64,000 nucleotides of DNA from Sphaerisporangium sp040683095 (GCF_040683095.1 NZ_JBFBCI010000004.1:180511-244510), one strand, 5' to 3'. Positions 18,873 through 29,310 are shown, counted from the stretch's first letter. Numbers and translations are program-made. The notes: a model not told the origin generated them from the sequence alone.

Positions 18873-20603
18873 TCAGGTGTCGGACCGCTGGTCGTTCGCC
18901 GGTTTCGCGGCGCCCGTCCGGCGGGGGGAGATGCGCTTCATGACGGTGCGCAGGCGGCTGGTCTTGAGGGCCGCGAGCTCCTTGCGCAGGCTGCCCACCT
19001 CGCGGCGCAGGTCGACGGCGGACTTGCGCCAGCGACCGGCCTCCTCGCGCCACTTGGTCACCTGGCCGCGAAGGCGTTCGGCCTCCTTGGTGAGCTTGAC
19101 GATCTCGGCCTCGGCGTCCAGCCTCGCGCGATAGGCCATCCTGCGGCCTTTGACCGGGGTCGCGTCCGCGGCGGGCAGGAAGCCGAGGCTCTCGCCGTCG
19201 ATCCACAGAGTGCCGTACACGTCGTCGACAAGATCATCGACCGCCCGGCCGGCCACGACGCCCGTACCGAGTCCGCCGGCCGTGGCGTCCGAAACGGCCC
19301 CATCGGCCCCGAGGTCCGGATCGGCGGAACCGACCAGGGCGGCGCGGGCGAACGCGGAGCGGCGTTCCAGGCGGGCCGTGGTCACGCCGTCCGGGCTCTC
19401 GGCCAGCAGCACGCCGACCAGCCCGTGGTCGCCGTCGACCGCCAGGTCGAGCAGCCGGGCGAGGGAGTCCTCCCCTGGCACCCAGCCCGCCGGGAGGCGC
19501 AGCCGGTACGGTGCCAGGCGCTCGGCCTCGCCGGACGTGAGCCGGACCCGCGGGTCGTGGGCGTAGTGCCCGCGCAGGAGCGTGAGGTCGAGGCGCGGGT
19601 CGGTGAGCGGGGCCCTGCGCTCGGGCGTCAGCGCGTCCCAGGGGCCGTCGAGCAGCACCGACACGTCCGGGATCGTGCCGGCGAGCACGGCGTCCACGGT
19701 CGCGCGCGTCTCGTCGTATCCGCCGGCCTCGACCACGACGTCGAGGTATGGGACCTTCCACTGCCGCGTGGGGTGCCCGCGCAGCCAGCGGTACTGCGGG
19801 ACGCGGTCGCCGAGCAACGCCTGGCTGACCCGGTCGATGCGCTCCTTGTCGCGCATGCGCATGGACGGCCCGAGGTGGTACCCCACCGCGAGCGGCTCGG
19901 GGACGAACACCGCGCCCGCCTGGGCGAGGCGGTACCCCATCTCGGTGTCCTGGCCGAGGACGAGCTCGGCGTCCATGGGCCCGGCGGCGTCGATCAGCCG
20001 CCGGTTGACCGAGGTCGCGCCGCCGACGTGCAGGCTGAAGGCCCGGCTCGAGGCCTGGGTGAGCCCGCTGGTGCGTTCGATCAGGTCGACGAGCCATTCG
20101 TGGGGCTCGGCGGGTTCGAAGAGCGCGGCGAGGTCCTTGCCCGACGCGACGGCCTCGGGTGCGGGCAGGGCGGCCGTGGTGAAGCGCAGGTAGCCGGTGA
20201 CGACGAGGTAGGGCGCGAGGTGGTGCCAGCGCATGTGCGCCTCGACCTCGTGCCGGTCGGCGACGACGTCGGAGTCGAGCCAGTGCACGATGTCGCCGGT
20301 CGCGACCGCGAGCCCGGCGTTGCGCGCGTCGGCCCGGCCGGGGGTGTCGCAGATGATCAGACGCGTGCCCGCCGGGCGCATCGGCGGCAGGCGCAGGGCC
20401 GGGCTGCTGCCGTTGTCCACGACGACCACCTCGAGAAGCTCCTCGGGGTAGGTCTGCGCGGCGAGGGCGGCCAGGACCAGGTCGAGCTTGTCCTGCCCGT
20501 TGTGGGCGGGGACGACCACGCTGACCCGCAGGGACGGTGTCCAGGCTCCGAGGGCGGGCGGGCCGAGGACGGTGTAGTCGTTGCCGCGGACGCGCGGGAT
20601 CAT
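18873..20603 (-). CDS. Family 2 glycosyltransferase with C-terminal coiled coil
   Basis: ATG 20603 overlaps the stop of the upstream glycosyltransferase by ATGA, so translation is coupled; the longer open frame upstream only reads that gene out of frame. The 576-aa protein starts MIPRVRGNDYTVLGPPALG and then LRVSVVVPAHNGQ, closely matching its paralogue at 17133. Motifs include VVVVDNGSSPA, HWLDSDVVA and QDTEMGYRLA. The last 70 residues form a coiled coil (KLTKEAERLRGQVTKWREEA) ending in a basic patch. It probably acts on the cytoplasmic side with partner glycosyltransferases of this island. Substrate unknown. Confidence 0.87.
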   Translation of the reverse strand: MIPRVRGNDYTVLGPPALGAWTPSLRVSVVVPAHNGQDKLDLVLAALAAQTYPEELLEVVVVDNGSSPALRLPPMRPAGTRLIICDTPGRADARNAGLAVATGDIVHWLDSDVVADRHEVEAHMRWHHLAPYLVVTGYLRFTTAALPAPEAVASGKDLAALFEPAEPHEWLVDLIERTSGLTQASSRAFSLHVGGATSVNRRLIDAAGPMDAELVLGQDTEMGYRLAQAGAVFVPEPLAVGYHLGPSMRMRDKERIDRVSQALLGDRVPQYRWLRGHPTRQWKVPYLDVVVEAGGYDETRATVDAVLAGTIPDVSVLLDGPWDALTPERRAPLTDPRLDLTLLRGHYAHDPRVRLTSGEAERLAPYRLRLPAGWVPGEDSLARLLDLAVDGDHGLVGVLLAESPDGVTTARLERRSAFARAALVGSADPDLGADGAVSDATAGGLGTGVVAGRAVDDLVDDVYGTLWIDGESLGFLPAADATPVKGRRMAYRARLDAEAEIVKLTKEAERLRGQVTKWREEAGRWRKSAVDLRREVGSLRKELAALKTSRLRTVMKRISPRRTGAAKPANDQRSDT

Positions 20604-21709
20604 GAGGCTTCCAAGACGCGGCTGGGCCGGAAGCCGCGCCACTGGTTGGTCGAGACCCGCAGGAAGTGGGCCAGGGGAAGCTGCCAGGTGTGCCCGGCGG
20701 CGAGCGAGCGGCGCAGGACGTAGCCGAGGCCCTGGGTGCGGTAGATGCGGGCGCCCGCGGCGTGGGCGGTCTTGAGGAACCGGGCGTCCACGCCCCGCGC
20801 CACCCCCTCGAAACCGCCTATCTCCTGAAATTTCGCCCGAGCGAGGAAGATCGTGCCCCCGGCCACATGGTCCGACCACACCTCGCTGGTGTAGTCCGTA
20901 CGCCGGACCGTGACCTCCAGCGGCTCCAGGTAGAAGAACTCGGCCGTCGCGCCCACGATGTCGGCCTCGCTGTAGGCCCGGGCCATGAGCAGGTCGGAAA
21001 GGTGCTCCGGCGAGTACCAGTCGTCGTCGTCCCACTTGGCGATCTCGTCGCCCGCCGCCCGCGCCGCCGCCCGGTCGAGCACCTCGCCGAACGGCGTGGC
21101 GACGTCCGCCTCGACGACGGTCACCGGCAGCGGGAACGACGCCAGGGCGCGCCGCACGTCCGGATGCGCGGCCGGGACGCCGTGCAGGCCGAGCAGGACC
21201 TCGACCTCGACGTGGCGCTGGCGCGCGATCTGCGCGAGCGCCGTCCCGAGCAGCTCCGGGCGCTTGCTGGACATCACCACGCTGACCTTCGGCGCCGGAC
21301 GGCCCGCGGGCTTTCGCAGGACTTGGCGGCGCAGGCGCAGGCTGTGCTCCTCACGGCGAAGATCGCTGACGGACCGCACCGAAGGGTCGCGCGGGCGCGG
21401 GGCCCACGCGGACAACAGCGCGGCGAGCTCGGGCTCGGCCTCCTTGAACCAGGCCGGGACCTCTTCGGCGTACACCGGCACCCCGGCGGCCGCGAGGCCC
21501 GAGATCGTCTCCAGAACCCCCGCGCGCCCCTTCGGCCAGCGCACACGCAACCCGTCGAGCGAGCGCAGGCCCACGACGGACGCCGCCGTCACCGGAAGAT
21601 CGGCGGGCTCGCCGTCGAAGACCGGACGCCCGTCGCGGAAGGACAGCTCACCGGGGCCGCCGGTAGGGGTGCGCGTGAACCCGAGTGGGGTCGGGTCGCC
21701 CTCTGCCAC
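20600..21709 (-). CDS. Family 2 glycosyltransferase
   Basis: GTG 21709 with GAAGGGAG upstream gives 369 aa; the frame is open further upstream but that part is Arg/Pro-rich and not conserved-looking. An N-terminal region of about 125 residues includes a heptad-like stretch (LRREEHSLRLRRQVLRKP). The GT-A domain starts at PKVSVVMSSKRPELL and has the DxD-type motif KWDDDDWYSPEHL. The lines GGTIFLARAKFQEIGGF and VDARFLKTAHAAGARIYRT fit the acceptor side. It overlaps the next glycosyltransferase by 4 bp. Together with 17133-18833 it forms an island between thrC and hom, probably for an extracellular glycan. Confidence 0.85.
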   Translation of the reverse strand: MAEGDPTPLGFTRTPTGGPGELSFRDGRPVFDGEPADLPVTAASVVGLRSLDGLRVRWPKGRAGVLETISGLAAAGVPVYAEEVPAWFKEAEPELAALLSAWAPRPRDPSVRSVSDLRREEHSLRLRRQVLRKPAGRPAPKVSVVMSSKRPELLGTALAQIARQRHVEVEVLLGLHGVPAAHPDVRRALASFPLPVTVVEADVATPFGEVLDRAAARAAGDEIAKWDDDDWYSPEHLSDLLMARAYSEADIVGATAEFFYLEPLEVTVRRTDYTSEVWSDHVAGGTIFLARAKFQEIGGFEGVARGVDARFLKTAHAAGARIYRTQGLGYVLRRSLAAGHTWQLPLAHFLRVSTNQWRGFRPSRVLEAS

Positions 21710-21831
21710 TGCGCTCCCTTCGACGATCGCCCTCCGCCAGGGGCGGGGGAAGCCCGGATGCCGGGCCGGGCGGCACGGCGGTCTCGTCGAAGAAAATGCT
21801 CTCACCCGCGAGGGGTCACCGGGCGCCGTAC

Positions 21832-21963
21832 GGCACGCTCTCGGCGAACTCCCAGCTTGATGGGCACGCTCTCGGCGAACGACCGGTTTGACGGGCACGC
21901 CGAGGGGCGAACCCCACCCCAGAAGGATGGACCCCGGCCGGATGGGCACGCCTTGCGGCGAGC
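21832..21963. repeat. Degenerate tandem repeats based on GGCACGC..GGCGAAC
   Basis: Four units begin at 21832, 21863, 21894 and 21945. The first two share GGCACGCTCTCGGCGAAC exactly and the period is 31, 31 and 51 bp. The array fills the gap between hom and the glycosyltransferase at 20600-21709. Units are too few and too degenerate for CRISPR. Function unknown. Confidence 0.6.
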
Positions 21964-21982
21964 ACCCGGCCGGTGGCCGGCG

Positions 21983-23361
<1,379 letters not shown>

Positions 23362-23365
<4 letters not shown>

Positions 23366-24744
23366 ACTTGCCCCCTCAGCAGGTCGTCCTCGGTTTCGCG
23401 GCGCACGATCACGCGGGACGCCCCGTCCCGTACGGCGACCACGGCGGGCTTGGGCAGGTAGTTGTAGTTGTGCGCCAGCGACCGGCAGTAGGCGCCCGTC
23501 GCCGGGACCGCCAGCAGGTCGCCCGCGGCGAGGTCGTGCGGCAGCCAGGTGTCCCGGACGACGATGTCGCCGCTCTCGCAGTGCTTGCCGACCACACGGG
23601 ACAGGACCGGCCGGGCGTCGCTGGAACGGGACGCGAGCACGCAGGTGTACTCGGCGCCGTACAGCGCGGTGCGGAGGTTGTCGCTCATGCCGCCGTCCAC
23701 GCTGACGTAGGAGCGGATGCCCTCGACGTCCTTGATCGTGCCGACCTCGTAGACCGTCACGCCGCCGGGCCCGGCGATGGCCCGCCCCGGCTCGACGGTG
23801 AGCCTCGGCACGGGAAGCCCGGCGTCCTCGCACACGCGAGAGATGATCTCGCGGAGGCTGTCGGCGACCACCTTGATGTCCGGCGCGTCGTCGCCCGCGA
23901 CGTAGGCGATGCCGTACCCGCCGCCGAGGTCCAGCTCGGGCAGGACGACGCCGTGCTCCTCCTTGATCTGCGTCAGCAGCACCGCGAGGCGCCGCGCGGC
24001 GACCTCGAAGCCCGCCGTGTCGAAGATCTGGGAGCCGATATGGGAGTGCAGGCCGACGAGCTCGAGCTGAGGAAGGGCCAGCACCCGGCGCACGGCCTCG
24101 GCGGCGGCGCCGCTGTTCAGGGACAGGCCGAACTTCTGGTCGTCGTGGGCCGTGGCGATGAACTCGTGGGTGTGCGCCTCGACGCCGGTGGTCACGCGGA
24201 TCTGCACCTGGGCGCGCACGCCGAGCTTCTCGGCGAGGTAGCCGACGCGGGCGATCTCGTCGAAGGAGTCGACGACGATGCGGCCGACCCCGGCGGTCAG
24301 GGCCTGCTCCAGCTCGGCATACGACTTGTTGTTGCCGTGCAGGGCGATGCGCGCGGGCGGGAAGCCGACGCTGAGCGCCACGGCCAGCTCACCGCTGGTG
24401 CAGACGTCCAGGCCGAGGCCCTCCTGGTCGACCCAGCGGGCGACCTCCCTGCACAAGAACGCCTTGCCCGCGTAGTAGACGTCGCCGCCGTCGAAGGCGG
24501 CCTTGTAGTCGCGGCAGCGCGAGCGGAAATCGTCCTCGTCCACGACGTAGAGAGGAGTGCCGTACTCGCGGGCGAGATCGCGGACGTCCACGCCGGCGAT
24601 CGTGACCGCCCCGTCCACGCGGCCGGACGTTCGCGGCCAGATGGCGGGGTCGAGCGAATTGAGGTCGGCCGGGGCCTGCGGAGGCCGCTCCTCAGGCAGC
24701 ACTTCGGCGTGCCGGTCACCGGCGGGATGGGCGAATCGACTCAC
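23362..24744 (-). CDS. lysA: Diaminopimelate decarboxylase
   Basis: PLP enzyme (fold type III) that forms L-lysine from meso-diaminopimelate. GTG 24744 begins VSRFAHPAGDRHAEVLPE, the N-terminus typical of actinobacterial LysA; an alternative GTG at 24792 would add 16 residues. The 460-aa protein has the PLP lysine in DVYYAGKAFLC, the glycine-rich phosphate loop DLGGGYGIAY and the substrate motifs EPGRAIAGPGG and SGDIVVRDTWLP. No Shine-Dalgarno sequence is clear. hom overlaps its 3' end by 4 bp, so the two form an operon. Confidence 0.96.
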
Positions 24745-24871
24745 CCGAACGAGGCTATCCGACCCTGTGATCCCCCCGCGCCCAATGCTCACCAGACGAG
24801 ACGGTCCTGAGGAAGATGTTCACGGTGGCAGGCCAGACGGCGTACCACTTCCTGCTATTTACCGGTTTTTG

Positions 24872-25789
24872 TCATATTTTCACGGGATGGGCTTGCCCGA
24901 GTGCTGTCAACCCCTCACCCAGCACCTCGCGGACGGCCCGCGCCATCCACAGGCGCGCGACATGAGTGCCGGTCGGCGGTTCGTCGCCCTTCGGAATCGC
25001 CGGGGCGTGCTCGAACGCGTCATGGTAGGCCTCGGCCAGCCGCTCCAGGTACGCGGGCCATCCGGACTCCCGTCCAGGCCCGCGACCGCCGGAGGCGCGC
25101 GCTTCGCCACCACCGGACGGATACCTCCCTGATCGTCCGGCATCCCGCCCCGCCCGCCGGCTCGGCAGCTCGGCCAGCACGCGCAGCACCGCCCGATCAC
25201 GCGGATCGTCCAGCGACTCGGGCCGGAACCCCGCAGCCGCCCCCGGCTCACCCCTGCGTTCCTCCGGCTCCCCCTTACCTTGACCGGACGCACCCGGAGG
25301 ACCGGCCTCGATCCCGAGGTCGCGGGCCCAGCGCTGAACGGCACCCGCCCGCACGTAGGCGTACCTCACGACGAAACCGGGGTTGCTCCACGTGAGCGGC
25401 ACCTCGGGCCACGGCGCCGACCCCACCGGAACCGGCACCTCGGCCGGCGTGACCGGCCCGGCCAAGATCTCACGGACGATCTCCCCCGGCACGGCCACCT
25501 CGATGACCAGGAACCCGTTCTGCCGCACCTGAACCGCCCTCACCCCGGGCACGGCCCGAAGCCGCACGGCCAGCCCTTCCGCGACCTCCCGCGCCGACCT
25601 TCCCGTGATCTCGCGCACCGGCCCGCCCGCCGGCCGTTCCGTGATCTCCCTCGCCGGCCCGCCCGCCACCTGCCGCGCGGGGCCCGCCCGCCGAAGCACC
25701 GCCGCCGAGACGTAGACCGCCTCGCGCTCCCATGATCCTTCGGGCACCGGAGGCGAGCCGAGGATGGCGCGCAGCGCGTCCACCGTCAC
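24872..25789 (-). CDS. ArgS-related anticodon-binding (DALR) protein, NrtL-like
   Basis: From GTG 25789 the product is 305 aa; an upstream start at 25843 would give 323. An N-terminal part resembles the additional domain of arginyl-tRNA synthetase (VRAVQVRQNGFLVIEVAVP). The C-terminal DALR-like helical domain runs from FVVRYAYVRAGAVQRWARDL to the terminal LGEGLTALGQAHPVKI, which matches the end of ArgRS. The catalytic HIGH/KMSKS domain is absent. In actinobacteria such proteins are encoded between argS and lysA; no argS is present here. An Arg/Gly/Pro-rich insert and a PAREITERPAGGPVREITGR repeat expand the protein. Function is not established for the family, to my knowledge. Confidence 0.75.
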   Translation of the reverse strand: MTVDALRAILGSPPVPEGSWEREAVYVSAAVLRRAGPARQVAGGPAREITERPAGGPVREITGRSAREVAEGLAVRLRAVPGVRAVQVRQNGFLVIEVAVPGEIVREILAGPVTPAEVPVPVGSAPWPEVPLTWSNPGFVVRYAYVRAGAVQRWARDLGIEAGPPGASGQGKGEPEERRGEPGAAAGFRPESLDDPRDRAVLRVLAELPSRRAGRDAGRSGRYPSGGGEARASGGRGPGRESGWPAYLERLAEAYHDAFEHAPAIPKGDEPPTGTHVARLWMARAVREVLGEGLTALGQAHPVKI

Positions 25790-26013
25790 CTCCAGAACCT
25801 TCCCGCCGAACGTCCCGGCTCGCCTCGCCGATAAGCGGCACAAAGCTCAGGCTACGGTGCGTCCGCCGACGCTTCCTCAGCGGCAGACCACGCGCCGAGG
25901 GCGGGCGTCCGGGCACTGAGCAGCGCACAGCGGATCTCCACGGCCGGATCACCGAGATGCTAGACGACCGCGTGGTCATTCAATCGAGGTTCGCGTTGCG
26001 ACATCGGGCTATG

Positions 26014-26054
26014 GAGGCGGCGTGCTCAGAGGCGGCGTGCTCAGAGGCGGCTCA
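26014..26054. repeat. 15-bp tandem repeat overlapping the end of the MerR gene
   Basis: GAGGCGGCGTGCTCA occurs at 26014 and 26029, followed by a shortened copy from 26044 that runs into the MerR stop codon. It is small and probably arose by slippage. Confidence 0.6.
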
Positions 26055-26963
26055 TTCGTGGGCGCGCAGGGCGGCGATCAGCCATTTGAAGGCCGGTATG
26101 GCCGAGGGGAACGACGTCCGGCCGTTGAGCACTTCCAGAAGTTGCCAGTAGCGCTCCACCCGTGGGTCGGCGAGCTGTTCCAGCCGCTCGCGCAGTTCCG
26201 CGCGCTCGGAGCCCGGAAGGCTGGGGCTGACGATCTCGTCCAGGACGGCCTTGCCCCGCGGCGACTCGGGGGCGATCCCGTCGGCCAGCGCGCCGCCCGC
26301 GAGCTCGACGACGGCCGGGTACAGACCGGGCCGCCATTCGGGCGCCCACCCGTCCCCCGTCCCCGCGATCACCATCTGCCGGATCTTCCGCTGGAAGCCC
26401 TCGTCCGCGACCAGTTCGGCCAGCTCGATCCAGGCGTCCACCCGCTCCGGCGCGGGGTCGTCGGGCAGCTCGCGCATCCAGTCCGCGATGATCACGGCAT
26501 CCGGGCTCAGCCCCACGCCGGCGGTCACCCGCGCGACGAAGTCGTCGATGATCTGCTTTCGCTCGCGTACGGACAGCCGGGCCAGTTCGTGCATCAGAAG
26601 CATCTCCTTCGGGGTTCCGCCGCGCTTGGCGACCGTGCTCAGCACGGCGCGGCGCAGCCGGAGGGTGCGGATCTCCGCGTCCAGGGCCTTGACGTGGGCC
26701 TCGGCCACCTCGGCGACCGTCGCCCTCCGCTCCAGCACCTCGCGTACGGCCTCCAGCCCGAGGCCGAGATCACGCAGCGTCTTCACCAGGTCGAAGCGGG
26801 CGACCGCCTCGGCGTCGTAGAGCCGGTAACCACCGGCGGACCGCCCGCTCGGCGGCACCAGCCCGGCGTCCGACCAGAACCGCACCGTCCGAGCCGGCAC
26901 GCCCGCCCGCCGCCCGAGATCACCGATCGTGTACAGCCGCTCGCGTTCGCCCACACCGCCCAC
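26052..26963 (-). CDS. MerR-family transcriptional regulator
   Basis: GTG 26963 with GGAAGG upstream gives 303 aa. The MerR winged helix occupies roughly residues 8-75 (LYTIGDLGRRAGVPARTVRF and then SAGGYRLYDAEAVARFDLVK). A coiled-coil dimerisation helix follows, then a C-terminal domain of about 170 residues rich in Leu, Glu and Asp without metal-binding cysteines, so the ligand is probably organic. It is divergent from the glutaredoxin-like gene at 27049 (about 85 bp apart), which it could regulate; that is inferred from layout only. Confidence 0.85.
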   Translation of the reverse strand: MGGVGERERLYTIGDLGRRAGVPARTVRFWSDAGLVPPSGRSAGGYRLYDAEAVARFDLVKTLRDLGLGLEAVREVLERRATVAEVAEAHVKALDAEIRTLRLRRAVLSTVAKRGGTPKEMLLMHELARLSVRERKQIIDDFVARVTAGVGLSPDAVIIADWMRELPDDPAPERVDAWIELAELVADEGFQRKIRQMVIAGTGDGWAPEWRPGLYPAVVELAGGALADGIAPESPRGKAVLDEIVSPSLPGSERAELRERLEQLADPRVERYWQLLEVLNGRTSFPSAIPAFKWLIAALRAHE

Positions 26964-27048
26964 CCTGCACCTTCCACCCACTGGAACCTCAACCCGTATC
27001 ACCGACCGCGGATCCGTCAACCGGCGTCCGGCTTGAGATACTCGCCCA

Positions 27049-27423
27049 ATGTCTCCCGGGCAGCTCATCGTCCTCATCATCGCGATCGTGCTGGTGATCA
27101 TCACGAACCTCCCTCGCCGAGGCCGGTCGACCTCGTACAAGGACGCCGACCACACGGGGGTGGTCATCTACTGGCGACCCGGGTGCACGTTCTGCATGAG
27201 GCTACGCACGCGCCTGCGCTTCACGCGGCTGCGCTACCACGAGGTCAACATCTGGCGAGACCCCGACGCGGCGGCGTTCGTCCGCTCGGTCGCGAACGAG
27301 AACGAGACCGTACCAACCGTCACCGTGGCCGGAAAGGCGATGGTGAACCCGTCGAAGCAGCAGTTGCTCGAAGCGGTCACGACGTACGCGCCGCACCTGA
27401 CATCTGGTGACCCAGACGGGTGA
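27049..27423 (+). CDS. Membrane-anchored glutaredoxin/mycoredoxin-like protein
   Basis: A 124-aa protein. Residues 5-22 are a hydrophobic segment (LIVLIIAIVLVIITNL) followed by RRGR, consistent with an N-terminal anchor with a cytoplasmic domain (N-out). The thioredoxin-fold domain carries the active-site motif PGCTFCMRLR (CxxC) and the TVPTVTVAG cis-Pro loop. In actinobacteria, mycoredoxins with CxYC-type sites reduce mycothiol-mixed disulfides; this CTFC variant probably does the same. It starts 85 bp from the divergent MerR gene and ends 4 bp before the convergent kinase gene. Confidence 0.85.
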   Translation: MSPGQLIVLIIAIVLVIITNLPRRGRSTSYKDADHTGVVIYWRPGCTFCMRLRTRLRFTRLRYHEVNIWRDPDAAAFVRSVANENETVPTVTVAGKAMVNPSKQQLLEAVTTYAPHLTSGDPDG

Positions 27424-27427
27424 CCCG

Positions 27428-28165
27428 CTACCGTAGGCGGTCCTCCAACTCCCGCCGGTGCCGGCTGACCCACTGGGCGGCGTTTCTGATGGAAACCACC
27501 ACGCCCGCCTTGGCGAGCCGGATCATCGCCGGGTCGCCGTCGGCGGCGCTTGATTCGATGCCGCGCCAGCAGCGGTCCTGCCACCACAGGATCGTCTCGA
27601 CCAGCCCGTCACGGTCCTCGAGGCCGTAGGCGTCGGAGATCAGACGTATCCGCCGACCGGCCTCCGCGACGTCCGTCACCGACGGCCCGAGGTCGAGATA
27701 TTGCCAGCAGACATGCGCGACGTCGTGAACGCGGGCGCCGGGCGCGGCGATGTCCCAGTCGATGAACGCCACCGGCCGCGTCTGCTCCCCAATCCCCTCG
27801 TACACCGTGTTCTTCGGCGACAGGTCGTTGTGGCAGACCACCTCTTCGTCCCCGGCGAGTTCCGTCCCCGCCGTCAGATCGTGGAACTCCCGAACGAGCT
27901 CGGCGACGCGGACGAGGCTCTTGTCCGAGCTAACCCAAGGAGCCCTCTCCGGCTCCCAGGGAACATCGCCAGGCAGATAAGACAGCACTTCCCGCCCCTG
28001 CTCATCCACCCCGAGAAACCTCGGTGCTCCGCCCCACCCCCGCCGCTCGAAATGCTCCAACAGCGCGTGCACGAAGCCACTACGCCCCGTCAGCGACCGC
28101 CGAACCGTCTCACCGACCCGCACGACGTCATTGACGAACCCCCCAGCCAAACGGATCTCTTCCAC
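27428..28165 (-). CDS. Aminoglycoside phosphotransferase-family kinase
   Basis: A 245-aa cytosolic kinase-like protein of the APH/choline-kinase fold. The catalytic loop is VVCHNDLSPKNTVY (HxDxxxxN) and the metal-binding Asp is in VAFIDWDIAAPG. The N-lobe is short: GGFVNDVVRVGETVRRSL gives the nucleotide-binding start but no obvious Lys is present in the usual position. Members act on aminoglycosides, macrolides, homoserine or unknown small molecules; the substrate cannot be told. It is convergent with the glutaredoxin gene. Confidence 0.85.
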   Translation of the reverse strand: MEEIRLAGGFVNDVVRVGETVRRSLTGRSGFVHALLEHFERRGWGGAPRFLGVDEQGREVLSYLPGDVPWEPERAPWVSSDKSLVRVAELVREFHDLTAGTELAGDEEVVCHNDLSPKNTVYEGIGEQTRPVAFIDWDIAAPGARVHDVAHVCWQYLDLGPSVTDVAEAGRRIRLISDAYGLEDRDGLVETILWWQDRCWRGIESSAADGDPAMIRLAKAGVVVSIRNAAQWVSRHRRELEDRLR

Positions 28166-28228
28166 CCGCCAACCCTGCCGAAGACGCGGCGAGAAGACAA
28201 CCGACCAGCTGAGGAGCCACCCGAGTCT

Positions 28229-28435
28229 TCAGATCAGGTGAGCGTTCCTCTTAACCCCGGCGACAAAGGCATGCCATTCGTCGCTGGGAAACGTCAGATT
28301 CGGGCCGTTCGGGTTCTTGCTGTCCCGCACGACGCGAACGCCGCCCCTCATTTCCGCCACCTCAACGCAGTCTTGACCGTTTCCGCTACGAGAGCTTTTC
28401 CGCCATACGGCGTGCGGCAGATCCAGCGCGGACAT
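28229..28435 (-). CDS. DUF397 protein
   Basis: A 68-aa DUF397 protein with the hallmarks WRKSSRSGNGQDCVEVAE, VRVVRDSKNPNGPNLTF and a C-terminal WHAFVAGVK. DUF397 genes accompany XRE regulators with DUF5753-type C-termini in actinomycetes, where such pairs affect development or antibiotic production (for example Scr1/Scr2-like and BldB-linked systems). Here it follows the XRE gene by 14 bp on the same strand. Confidence 0.93.
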   Translation of the reverse strand: MSALDLPHAVWRKSSRSGNGQDCVEVAEMRGGVRVVRDSKNPNGPNLTFPSDEWHAFVAGVKRNAHLI

Positions 28436-28449
28436 CCCGCGCCTCCTCC

Positions 28450-29310
28450 CTAGGATTCGGCTGTCAGACCGATCATCTCCGTGATGAAGCGACGAGACTC
28501 GTCAGGATCCCGGGCCTTGGCACGGAGATGGTCAAAGGCCAGCGTATACCGATACACATCCGTCTCCTTCTCCACATAAAGGCTGCCGGTCAGGTTCTCG
28601 AGAAATACGACATCGGCATCCGCCTGCTCGGGAAACTCGAAGATCGAGAAGGCTCCACTGGTGGCGGCGTGCGCTCCCACGGCGAATGGCAATACTTGGA
28701 GGGTGATGTTGGGCGTCTCGGTGAGGTCGGCCAGATGCCGGAGTTGCGCGCGCATCACGTCGGGGCCCCCGACGAGGCGGCGCAGCGTCGCTTCGTCTAG
28801 GACGCTCCACAGGCGTAGCGGATCCTGCTGAGAAAGCCGCGCCTGCCGCGCCACTCGGACCTCTACTCGGCGTTCGATCTCGCCCGGTGGCGAGGTGATC
28901 AGTGCGGCGCGGATGACGGCGCGCGCGTAGTCCTCGGTCTGGAGGAGACCCGGCACGATCTCGGGCGCGAAGCTTCGTATCGAGGTGGTCGCCGCCTCCA
29001 AGCCGATATAGGTGGCGTATTCGGTGGGCAGGTCGCCATAGCCTTCCCACCAGCCTTTCTTCTGCGCATCACGTGCCAGCGTGAGGATCTCGGCGCGCCT
29101 GGAGGGCGTCAGCTCGAACAGGTCGAGAAGAAGTCCGACGTCCTTGACGGTGACCCCGACCTTCGACGTCTCGATTCGCGACACCTTGGTGATCGACCAG
29201 CCGAGCCTTTCCGCGACCTGTTCCATCGTCAGCTCGGCCTTTTCGCGCATACGCCGGAGGTCGGACGCGAGCCGCCGCCTGCGAACGGTCGGGCTTCCGG
29301 GTTGTTTCAT
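28450..29310 (-). CDS. XRE-family regulator with DUF5753-type C-terminal domain
   Basis: ATG 29310 has AGGAGC 6 nt upstream, giving 286 aa. The helix-turn-helix occupies about residues 14-60 (LRRMREKAELTMEQVAERLG and then WSITKVSRIETSK). The remainder is the DUF5753 domain, recognised by IVPGLLQTEDYARAVI, RVARQARLSQQDPLRLWSVL and ITLQVLPFAVGAHA. It is cotranscribed with the DUF397 gene and divergent from the ATP-binding protein at 29513, the typical trio of these regulatory loci. Confidence 0.94.
   Translation of the reverse strand: MKQPGSPTVRRRRLASDLRRMREKAELTMEQVAERLGWSITKVSRIETSKVGVTVKDVGLLLDLFELTPSRRAEILTLARDAQKKGWWEGYGDLPTEYATYIGLEAATTSIRSFAPEIVPGLLQTEDYARAVIRAALITSPPGEIERRVEVRVARQARLSQQDPLRLWSVLDEATLRRLVGGPDVMRAQLRHLADLTETPNITLQVLPFAVGAHAATSGAFSIFEFPEQADADVVFLENLTGSLYVEKETDVYRYTLAFDHLRAKARDPDESRRFITEMIGLTAES

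Noticed and set aside
21832..21963. 31-bp spaced repeats as a CRISPR array
   Set aside because: Only four degenerate units with uneven spacing and no cas genes nearby.
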